Shown here piece by piece: positions 13,966-20,188 of a stretch of 20,188 nucleotides of DNA. Source of the stretch: an uncultured Ellagibacter sp. (GTDB lineage Bacteria > Actinomycetota > Coriobacteriia > Coriobacteriales > Eggerthellaceae); contig NZ_CAKTTZ010000042.1 of the NCBI RefSeq assembly GCF_934617235.1, forward strand, positions 1-20,188. The letters are read 5' to 3'. Position numbers and translations under genes: made by a program. Below the pieces are notes generated by a model. The model ran no database searches, was not told where the DNA came from, and saw nothing but the letters and a program-made list of their open reading frames with translations. Position 1 is the stretch's first letter; each line of letters begins with the position of its first letter.

Positions 13966-16026
13966 TTAAATCAAGCACCCTACGCGACGACCATCGGCGA
14001 ACGCATGCTTGAAGAACGCGTTCTCCCCACCAAGCGTGGAGCCGATCTCGTACGTTTCGGGAACGATCGAGCGTGCCATGTCGAAGAACGCCGGGTCGCG
14101 CACCTCGGGAAGCATGACCATCATAGAATCGCACTCGATCAACTCTTCGGAGCCGTCCGCCCCGCGGACGACGGCACCCTTCTTGGTGAATTCAGCCACC
14201 GTCGAGTTGCGCACAATTCGAACGTTTTTACGCTCGAACCAAGGCACGATGCGCTCCTTGTACTTCAGCGGAATCAGCCCGCCGATGTCATCGTTTTCGG
14301 CAACGAGGACAATCTCCTTGCCGCGCTTGCGCATGAACTCGGCACACTGCGCACCCTCCGCGCCTGCACCCCAGATGAGAACCTTCTTTCCCACGGGGAA
14401 GAACTTCTCGCTCATGGAGGCGAGCTTGTCGGGCCCGAACATCTTCATCGGAACCTGCGCGAGCTTGCTCATCATCGGGATGGTGAACACATTTTTGCGG
14501 CTCATACCCGGAATGTCGGGAATGAAGTAGGGTGACGAGTTCGCGACGACGACGGCATCGGGAGCGACCTTGCGGATGAGGCGCTCGTCGACTTCCGTCT
14601 TCAGACTGACCTTGACATTGGACTTTTCAATCATGGTCGTCAGGTAGTCGAAGATGTGCATGACCTCTTCGCAGCCGCCGCTCTTGATCATCGCGGCGAG
14701 CTTGGTGCGCCCGCCTAAAGAGCCCGACTTCTCGTAGAGGGTGACATCGTGGCCGCGCTCGGCGAGGGTCAGCGCGCACTCCATGCCGCCAGGGCCGCCA
14801 CCGACAACCATGACGCGCTTCTTGGTCTCGGCGGGCTTCGCCGCAAGCTGACGCTCCTGGCCAAGCGTAGGGTTCACGCGGCAGATGCGCGGCTGGGTGA
14901 CCGGGTCCTCGCAGCTTGCGCAACGAGTGCAGTGAATGATCTCGTCGGTTCGGCCCTCTGCGACCTTCCGCGCGAAATGCGGGTCGGCCCAAAGCGTGCG
15001 GCCAAGCGCGATGATGTCCGCGTCGCCGTTTTCAAGAACGCGCTCGGCGAGGTCCTCGTCCATGCGACCTGCGGTCATAACGGGAACGTCGACAGCGTCC
15101 TTGATAGTTTTCACAACAGCGGTCCACAAGCCCATATCGTGGTACTCGTCCATGAACGGCTCCATGAACTCGTCGGGCTCGGGGTAGGCGAAGTAGTCGG
15201 GGCAGTAGCGAAACGGGGTGGGCCCGTATCCATAACCTGCGACGCTGATGTACTGAGCACCCGCCTCAACAAACGCCTTCGCATTGTCAGCTGCCCATTC
15301 GGGCGTGATGCCGACCTTGGTGGGATGGAACTCGCGCCCGTTCAGGCGGCAGCCGATGACGAAGTCGGGGCCGCACGCCTCACGGATGCCGCGGATGATT
15401 TCGCATACAATGCGAGTGCGGTTCTCGATGTTTTGGCAACCGTACTCGTCGTCGCGCTTGTTCCACAGCGGGCTCACGAAGCTGTTAAGGAAGTAGCCAT
15501 GCGCGATATGGACCTCGACCGCGTCGAAGCCGCCTTCCTTCAAGCGAACCGCCGCTTCGATCTGCTTGCGCTGCGCTTCGTGGATCTCGTCAACCGAGAG
15601 GCCTCGGGTGGGATGGCACCACGGAGCAGGAACCGGGATCTCGTCAGCGGTCAGGGAAGACGCACCGACGGGCAGCTCGCCGTTGGGGCCGAGCCCACCG
15701 GACGGGCCGATGTGGTGAAGCTGACCGATGGCAAGGCAGTCATGCTTATGGATTGCCGCAGTGAGCTCCTTCATGCCGGGCACGAACTTGTCGTCGTAGG
15801 CACCCAAATAGATTCCAGGAGCAGGCTCCCAAAGAATCGCGGCCACGTTAATCGCAGCCAGGCCACCAGCGGCCATATTCTCATACATCGCCAACGCATC
15901 GCTGTCATCAGCGGTGTTGTCGAGATTCCAGCGCCAGGAAGACTGCGGCGCCTTGATCATCCTGTTCTTCATAACGAAGTTAGGAGCAATCTCGATAGGC
16001 GAAAGAAGTGTTTCATACTTGTTCAC
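13966..16026 (-). CDS. Fe-S flavoenzyme of the OYE family, paralogue 2 (enoate reductase-like)
   Basis: The product has 686 residues from a GTG at 16026 (first residues MNKYETLLSP), chosen because CGAGGAG stands upstream. An ATG 27 codons earlier (16107) encodes residues with no match to the paralogue. The OYE barrel spans 1-360 with HIAHGY at 173-178. C366, C369, C372 and C382 form the cluster motif, with only nine residues before the last Cys, shorter than in FadH. FAD motif GGGPGG is at 409-414 and a second nucleotide motif GAGAEG at 553-558. The conserved ATG motif before the second domain reads ANSSP. A GYGYGP motif (264-269) and a long loop rich in aromatic and acidic residues (PDYFAYPEPDEFMEP) are shared with the next enzyme upstream. 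It probably reduces an activated C=C bond; substrate unknown. Confidence 0.92.
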   Translation of the reverse strand: MNKYETLLSPIEIAPNFVMKNRMIKAPQSSWRWNLDNTADDSDALAMYENMAAGGLAAINVAAILWEPAPGIYLGAYDDKFVPGMKELTAAIHKHDCLAIGQLHHIGPSGGLGPNGELPVGASSLTADEIPVPAPWCHPTRGLSVDEIHEAQRKQIEAAVRLKEGGFDAVEVHIAHGYFLNSFVSPLWNKRDDEYGCQNIENRTRIVCEIIRGIREACGPDFVIGCRLNGREFHPTKVGITPEWAADNAKAFVEAGAQYISVAGYGYGPTPFRYCPDYFAYPEPDEFMEPFMDEYHDMGLWTAVVKTIKDAVDVPVMTAGRMDEDLAERVLENGDADIIALGRTLWADPHFARKVAEGRTDEIIHCTRCASCEDPVTQPRICRVNPTLGQERQLAAKPAETKKRVMVVGGGPGGMECALTLAERGHDVTLYEKSGSLGGRTKLAAMIKSGGCEEVMHIFDYLTTMIEKSNVKVSLKTEVDERLIRKVAPDAVVVANSSPYFIPDIPGMSRKNVFTIPMMSKLAQVPMKMFGPDKLASMSEKFFPVGKKVLIWGAGAEGAQCAEFMRKRGKEIVLVAENDDIGGLIPLKYKERIVPWFERKNVRIVRNSTVAEFTKKGAVVRGADGSEELIECDSMMVMLPEVRDPAFFDMARSIVPETYEIGSTLGGENAFFKHAFADGRRVGCLI

Positions 16027-16123
16027 AGGAACGCTCCTCGTTTCACGCGAAACCGATACCGAAGGGGGATGGGCCTTGGCGGCATGAAGCCGAAAACACG
16101 CCGCCAAGACCGGGGCCTAAGCA

Positions 16124-18223
16124 CTACAGCTTCAAGCCGATTTCCCTTCCCTGGCTAACGGCATCGACCATGAGCGAACTGCTGGAACCTTGGCATGCGC
16201 CGATCGCGTAAACCTCAGGGGCCAAATCTTTCAATCGATCGTAGAGATCGAGATTGGTGTCGGGGGACTTGAAGACCATGATGCTGTCAGCCTTCATGTA
16301 GCGCTCCTCGCCATCCTTCACGTACGTGATGCCGCGCTTGTCGATGGACTTGAACTGGACACCGGTCATGATATCGATGCCGTTCTCCTCCAGATACTTC
16401 AGCGAGCGGGTGCGGTAGCGCGGGGGCAGGCCCTCGCCCACCGTCTCGAGGTCTTCGAGAATGGTGACGTTCTTGCCGCGCTTGTGCAGGAAGATCGCGC
16501 CCTGGACGCCCTCGATCTGGCCGCCGATGACAACGCAGTTCTTGCCGATGCCGGGAAGGGCGATCTGCGAGAGCTTGTTGATGGCGGTAGCGCCGAAGAG
16601 CTTCAAGGGCTTTGCCGCGAGCTTCGTGAGCTGGGGCACGGTCGAGACGATACCAAGGTCGATGCCCGGGATGTCCGGCACACCGTACTTGCCGCCGGTT
16701 GCCACAACGATGGCGTCGGGGGCCATGTTGCGCACGAAATCAGGCGTGACCTCGGTCTTCATCTTGATGGTCAGGCCCGGGGTCTTCTTCGCCTGGCCGG
16801 TCAGCCAGTCGATAAGCGCGGGGACGTTCTCGCATACGGTGCCCTTGACCATGGTCGCGAGGTTGAGTTCGAGCGCAAGGATGGATTCCTTCTCGCACAG
16901 CGTGACCTCATGACCGCGCTCGGCAGCGACGCGTGCAGCCTCGAGGCCGGCAGCGCCTGCACCCACGACGAGGACCTTCTTCTTGACCTCTGCGGGGGTG
17001 GAGACAAGCTCGTTCTCGCGCAGGAACGCGGGGTTGACGCGGCAGCGGCGCTTGACGCGCTCGTTCATGCGAAGCTGGTCGCACGTTGAGCAGTGGTTGC
17101 AGCGACGGATGTCCTCGGGGCGGTTCTCCGCGAGTTTGTTCGGAAGCTCAGGATCGGCCCACAGGGCGCGCGCGAACTGAGCAAGGTCGACCATTCCCTT
17201 TTCGAGGGCGGACTCTGCCTTTTCCGGAGTCGCGAAACCAACGCCGAAAACGGGAACGTTCACGGCCTTCTTGATTGCTTCTGCAGGGGGGATGACCAGG
17301 CCTTCGCCGTCAAGACGGGGAAGGAACTGCTTCATCTCGGGATCGGCGGTGGGGTACTGCCAGTAGTCGACCGCGAACTGCATGGGCACAGGGCCGTAGC
17401 CATAGCCGGTGACGCTGATGTAGTCTGCGCCTGCGGCCTCGTAGTACTTCGCGATCTCGACGCCCTCTTCGATGGTGATGGCATCGGGATGGCAGAACTC
17501 CTGACCGTTCGTGCGAACGCCGACGATGAAGTCCTCGCCGCAACGCTCTTTGACGCCGCGGATGATCTCGCACTGCAGGCGCGTGCGGTTCTCGATGCTC
17601 TGGCAACCGTACTGGTCATCGCGATGATTCCAAACGCGGGAAGCGAAGCTCAGCAAGAAGTAGCCGTTGGCGGCGTGCACTTCGATGCCGTCTAAGCCGG
17701 CCTTCTTCGCGCGCTCTGCAGCGGCGAAGTAGCGCTCTTTCCATTCCTCGATCTCCTCGAGGGAAAGGCCGCGCGTCGGATGGCAATAGGGAGCAGGGCT
17801 GGGAAGCTCCTCTTCGGTCAAAGAGGAAGAGCACCATGCTCCCCCGATGGTCTTGATCGCTGCGCCGTTCTGGAAAATCTGAGCGATCAGCTCGCACCCA
17901 TGAGCGTGGCATGCGTCGGCGAGCTTTGCGAGACCGGGGATAAACCTGTCGTCGTAGAGACCGCCCACGGGGTAGGTCTCGACGGTGTAGACGCCACCGG
18001 CATTGTCGTCGATGAGCATCGAGGGATCGTCGGAAATCATTCCGCCGAGGATGATTGCGCCGGCGCCGCCCTTGGCCATCGCTTCATCGAGGCCGATGAT
18101 GACATCGTTGCAAGCCTGGTTCGGGCCCCAGGACATCGCAGACGAAGGCGCTTTGACAATTCGATTCTTCCAAGTGTGAGAACCGATTTTGATCGGTTCC
18201 AAAAGCTTATCGTAGGCTCCCAT
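16124..18223 (-). CDS. Fe-S flavoenzyme of the OYE family, paralogue 1, first gene of operon
   Basis: The product has 699 residues; the ATG at 18223 has GGAGGAGTGAGGAAGAA upstream. The barrel carries HAANGY at 183-188, the H-x-x-N form seen in yeast OYE1. C375, C378, C381 and C394 bind the cluster, in a C-x2-C-x2-C-x12-C pattern like trimethylamine dehydrogenase. FAD motif GAGAAG is at 421-426 and GGQIEG at 567-572. It shares with the downstream paralogue the start (LLxPIxI ... KNR), the segments CHPTRGLS and IENRTR, and GYGYGP (273-278), so the pair arose by tandem duplication. They could act on two different double bonds of one substrate, as BaiCD and BaiH do, or form a mixed complex. The gene follows the shared palindromic control region. 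Confidence 0.92.
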   Translation of the reverse strand: MGAYDKLLEPIKIGSHTWKNRIVKAPSSAMSWGPNQACNDVIIGLDEAMAKGGAGAIILGGMISDDPSMLIDDNAGGVYTVETYPVGGLYDDRFIPGLAKLADACHAHGCELIAQIFQNGAAIKTIGGAWCSSSLTEEELPSPAPYCHPTRGLSLEEIEEWKERYFAAAERAKKAGLDGIEVHAANGYFLLSFASRVWNHRDDQYGCQSIENRTRLQCEIIRGVKERCGEDFIVGVRTNGQEFCHPDAITIEEGVEIAKYYEAAGADYISVTGYGYGPVPMQFAVDYWQYPTADPEMKQFLPRLDGEGLVIPPAEAIKKAVNVPVFGVGFATPEKAESALEKGMVDLAQFARALWADPELPNKLAENRPEDIRRCNHCSTCDQLRMNERVKRRCRVNPAFLRENELVSTPAEVKKKVLVVGAGAAGLEAARVAAERGHEVTLCEKESILALELNLATMVKGTVCENVPALIDWLTGQAKKTPGLTIKMKTEVTPDFVRNMAPDAIVVATGGKYGVPDIPGIDLGIVSTVPQLTKLAAKPLKLFGATAINKLSQIALPGIGKNCVVIGGQIEGVQGAIFLHKRGKNVTILEDLETVGEGLPPRYRTRSLKYLEENGIDIMTGVQFKSIDKRGITYVKDGEERYMKADSIMVFKSPDTNLDLYDRLKDLAPEVYAIGACQGSSSSLMVDAVSQGREIGLKL

Positions 18224-18240
18224 TTCTTCCTCACTCCTCC

Positions 18241-18258
18241 GTTGGCCCCATGGCCAAC
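18241..18258 (-). promoter_or_regulatory. 7-bp dyad abutting the ribosome site of the first flavoenzyme gene
   Basis: GTTGGCC (18241-18247) and GGCCAAC (18252-18258) form a perfect hairpin with a 4-base loop. It ends one base before the GGAGGAG that is the outer of two possible Shine-Dalgarno sequences. It could modulate translation or protect the 5' end. Confidence 0.45.
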
Positions 18259-18342
18259 ACTATCTTTCGACTTCGACCGTTAAACGCTTCGAATCGTCCG
18301 TACACCTACTATTTTTACGGAGAACTCGAGAAGCGAGAAGAA

Positions 18343-18401
18343 CGCACTCCAAAGTGCGCTTCTTACCAAAAGGTGAGGTCATCGCTTACTTTTAGGTAAG
18401 C
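18343..18401 (-). promoter_or_regulatory. triple palindrome control region of the flavoenzyme operon
   Basis: Three dyads lie 120 to 178 bases upstream of the first gene. They are CGCACT-CCAA-AGTGCG (18343-18358), CTTACC-AAAA-GGTGAG with one mismatch (18362-18377), and GCTTAC-TTTTAG-GTAAGC (18384-18401). The first and third match the two dyads at 10431-10467 in sequence, order and orientation. On the minus strand the CGCACT dyad and the TTCTT that follows it agree at 19 of 21 positions between the two places. The extra middle copy suggests cooperative binding here. The regulator is not identified. Confidence 0.62.
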
Positions 18402-18670
18402 AACACGCCTTTTTTCTTCCGCAATGAAGCAGAAAAGGCGAGCTTTGGGCCGCGTTTGGCGACCCCTTCCAAAACCGACTTTCGCAAGCGTCCGAAGCTG
18501 TGCGAAGACGGCATCTATCGACCCTTAAAGCCGCACGACGCCAAGGCCGCATCGGCGAGGGGAGTTGCGAAGCGCAGGAGGGGGATAAACTCCCGCGCTT
18601 CGCAGGGGACGTCCGATCGAGAACGCCGCAGACCGCCTGAGCCTGGAGGGACTAAATCTTGAAGCTCGGG
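18402..18670. other. intergenic DNA with long stem-loops, no supported gene
   Basis: Two inverted repeats stand out: CGCCTTTT/AAAAGGCG (18406-18413 and 18433-18440), and a 10-bp perfect pair TGCGAAGCGC/GCGCTTCGCA (18566-18575 and 18595-18604). The second pair contains an inner GGAG/CTCC pairing. It lies 67 bases past the MHS transporter stop and may end that transcript, although no T-tract follows. A 68-codon plus-strand frame at 18456-18662 is basic, low-complexity and unlike any family I know; I do not call it. Confidence 0.55.
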
Positions 18671-19984
18671 CTATTTGACCTTCCCGTCCTTGCCGTAGAA
18701 ACGCTTCAGCAGGAACACGGAAGTGACAAGGGTAATAAGGATCGCGCCCATGATCAGCCAGACAATGGAGATCTGGTTTCCCGTAGCTGCGATCAGAGCG
18801 GTTGCGGCCAGAGGGGCCAGACCGCCGAAGACTGCGGCAGACAGGTTGTACGCGAAGCCGACGCCGCTGCTGCGAAGCTCGGTGGGGAAGATCTCGGTCG
18901 AGACGACGGCATTGCCGACGGCGATGAGCGTCTGGCAGGCAACGAGGATGCCCAGCAAGGCGATCATGATCGCGGGGTTGGTGTGCTGAACCAAGATGGA
19001 GAACACCGGATAGGTGAAGATCAGAAATCCGATGGAGCCGATGATCAGACCGCGACGGCGGCCGATCTTGTCGACGATCTTGCCGGCAAACGGGCACAGG
19101 ATGAGATAGATTGCCAAAACCGAAGTGTTGACGGCGAAGGCATCGGACATCGACGTACCGACGAATTGGGAAATGTAGGTCGGCATGTAGGTGATCAGCA
19201 GGTAGTAGCTCGTGGATGCGCCTGCGAGCAGCAGGATAACAGCCATGATGGAAGCGAAGTGGCCGACGAACAGGTCCTTGAAGGGAATCTTGACCTTTGC
19301 CTCGACGCCAGCGGCCTCTTGCTCGGCCTTGCGCTTCTGGAACTCCGGCGAATCGGGAACGTTGCGGCGCATGTAGACGCCGTAGATCGCGATCAGGATG
19401 CCGCAGATGAACGGGATGCGCCAGCCCCAAGCGTACAGGGCTTCGGTGGGCAGGATCGACGTGATAATGAGGCCGGACGTGGAACCGATGATAAGGCCGA
19501 CGCCGACGCTGAAGGGCTGCCAGCTCACGAGGAAGGCGCGGTTGTTGGGCGTGCCGTACTCGGAGATGAACGTAAGCGAAGAGCCGAACTCGCCGCCTGT
19601 GCACAAGCCCTGGATAAGACGGAGCACCGTCAAAAGAATCGGGGCCGCGATACCGATTTGCTGGTAGGTGGGCAGACAACCCATAAGCATGGTGCAAATA
19701 CCCATACCGAGGATGGTCAAGGTCAACGCCTTGATTCGACCATGCTTATCGGCATACGCACCGATAAGGATACCGCCGAGCGGGCGGACCAAAAAACCTA
19801 CCGCAAACGTCATGAAACTCAGCAGGAGACCTACGATGGGATCTTCGGCTGCGAAAAATTCAGCCGAGATGATAACCGCAAAGTAGCCATAGAGACCATA
19901 GTCGAACCACTCCAACATGTTTCCAAGACTACCAGAGAACACAGCCTTGGCCAGCGAAGTCTTCTTCTTTGCAACTTCTCCCAT
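18671..19984 (-). CDS. MFS transporter, metabolite:H+ symporter (MHS) type
   Basis: The product has 437 residues starting MGEVAKKKTS; the ATG at 19984 follows AAGGGGGAG. A start 22 codons upstream would include that ribosome site as coding sequence and is rejected. The N-terminal GNMLEWFDYGLYGYFA is the hallmark of the MHS family (ProP, ShiA, KgtP relatives). It is followed by RPLGGILIGAYADKHGR, the MFS loop 2-3 motif, and by GGEFGSS and SWQPFSVGVG in segments 4-5. A charged central loop (RRNVPDSPEFQKRKAEQ) and the second-half motif GKIVDKIGRR are also present. Twelve membrane segments fit the sequence. MHS carriers import organic acids, osmolytes or aromatic acids with protons. It follows an EthD gene by 126 bases, so it likely serves the same pathway as the operons to the left. 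Confidence 0.94.
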   Translation of the reverse strand: MGEVAKKKTSLAKAVFSGSLGNMLEWFDYGLYGYFAVIISAEFFAAEDPIVGLLLSFMTFAVGFLVRPLGGILIGAYADKHGRIKALTLTILGMGICTMLMGCLPTYQQIGIAAPILLTVLRLIQGLCTGGEFGSSLTFISEYGTPNNRAFLVSWQPFSVGVGLIIGSTSGLIITSILPTEALYAWGWRIPFICGILIAIYGVYMRRNVPDSPEFQKRKAEQEAAGVEAKVKIPFKDLFVGHFASIMAVILLLAGASTSYYLLITYMPTYISQFVGTSMSDAFAVNTSVLAIYLILCPFAGKIVDKIGRRRGLIIGSIGFLIFTYPVFSILVQHTNPAIMIALLGILVACQTLIAVGNAVVSTEIFPTELRSSGVGFAYNLSAAVFGGLAPLAATALIAATGNQISIVWLIMGAILITLVTSVFLLKRFYGKDGKVK

Positions 19985-20066
19985 GTTCTCCCCCTTCCTT
20001 GATTTGTTTGTTTCGAATCCCCTATAACCCCAAAAGCAGCAAAGCCGCAAAGACCCTGCCGCCTTA

Positions 20067-20102
20067 AGCTCCCGCGCACGTATTAGGCCGCGCGCGGGAG
20101 CT
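20067..20102 (-). terminator. 11-bp stem-loop after third EthD gene
   Basis: AGCTCCCGCGC (20067-20077) and GCGCGGGAGCT (20092-20102) are perfect inverted copies around 14 bases. They begin 8 bases past the EthD stop. The stem is very stable, but only TTAAGG follows on the minus strand. It may therefore be a weak or factor-assisted terminator, or a stabiliser at the junction with the transporter gene. Confidence 0.6.
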
Positions 20103-20110
20103 GAAATCCA

Positions 20111-20188
20111 CTACGAAGGAGCAACCACCGAGAAAGTCTTGGTCAGATACGTGTTGATCTTGCCGATGAAGGTCGAACCATGCTGAGC
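20111..20188 (-). CDS. C-terminal end of a third EthD-domain protein, cut by window edge
   Basis: From the window edge down to a TAG at 20111-20113 the frame reads 25 residues, including AQHGSTFIGKINTYL. This aligns without gaps to SAHGAGFIGSIDTYL near the end of the protein at 5617-6354 and to SPHAAEFIGTVTTYF at 9646-10338. The identity is short but sits at the same distance from the C-terminus, so I am fairly sure of the family. It precedes the MHS transporter gene and shows that the cluster goes on beyond the window. Confidence 0.72.
   Translation of the reverse strand, partial: AQHGSTFIGKINTYLTKTFSVVAPS

Noticed and set aside
14749..16158. 469-codon plus-strand frame opposite the second flavoenzyme
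   Set aside because: It has no recognisable motifs and no ribosome site that I can see. The opposite strand has OYE, Fe-S and FAD motifs in order.
18456..18662. 68-codon plus-strand frame in the gap before the MHS gene
   Set aside because: It encodes a basic low-complexity peptide across a strong stem-loop and has no detectable ribosome site.
18659..20002. 447-codon plus-strand frame opposite the MHS transporter
   Set aside because: It is an acidic, Gly/Asp-rich antisense product; the minus strand carries the family motifs.

Overview
The window comes from an anaerobic, moderately high-GC actinobacterium. It is most like the gut Eggerthellaceae (the Eggerthella, Gordonibacter, Adlercreutzia and Slackia group). 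The evidence is the mix of a cytoplasmic molybdopterin oxidoreductase with a tiny ferredoxin partner, several Fe-S flavoenzymes of the Old Yellow Enzyme (OYE)/BaiCD type, NAD-type short-chain dehydrogenases, and EthD-domain proteins. Placement is by gene content only. Every gene I accept lies on the minus strand, so transcription runs from high to low coordinates.

Region A (1-5000) is a redox module. A molybdopterin oxidoreductase (2700-5000) is followed by a ferredoxin-like electron carrier (2362-2694), a LysR regulator (1259-2203) and an MFS transporter cut by the window edge (1-1065). The layout resembles the catechol dehydroxylase loci of Eggerthellaceae. By eye the LysR and transporter part is more A+T-rich than the rest. 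Region B (5001-5616) has no gene. It holds a 27-base imperfect inverted repeat pair and, at its left-hand end in the direction of transcription, a clear minus-strand terminator.

Region C (5617-10338) is a catabolic operon read in the order EthD protein, three short-chain dehydrogenases (SDRs), an NTF2-fold protein with the catalytic residue spacing of the bile acid 7-alpha-dehydratase BaiE, and a second EthD protein. Region D (10495-18223) is a second operon: two tandem paralogous Fe-S flavoenzymes, an OFA-type MFS transporter, and a third, different Fe-S flavoenzyme. Operons C and D start behind the same compound palindromic control region (10431-10467 and 18343-18401), so they are probably one regulon. 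Region E (18671-20188) is an MHS-type transporter preceded by the C-terminal end of a third EthD protein, so the locus continues to the right.

Together C, D and E look like an uptake and reductive/dehydrating pathway for a polycyclic or phenolic substrate. It has the enzyme classes of the bai pathway (BaiA-like SDR, BaiE-like dehydratase, BaiCD/BaiH-like enoate reductase, transporter). No CoA ligase, CoA transferase or other CoA gene is visible, and EthD proteins not known from bai are present. The substrate cannot be named from sequence. Steroids or bile acids, isoflavones, lignans and other plant polyphenols all remain possible.
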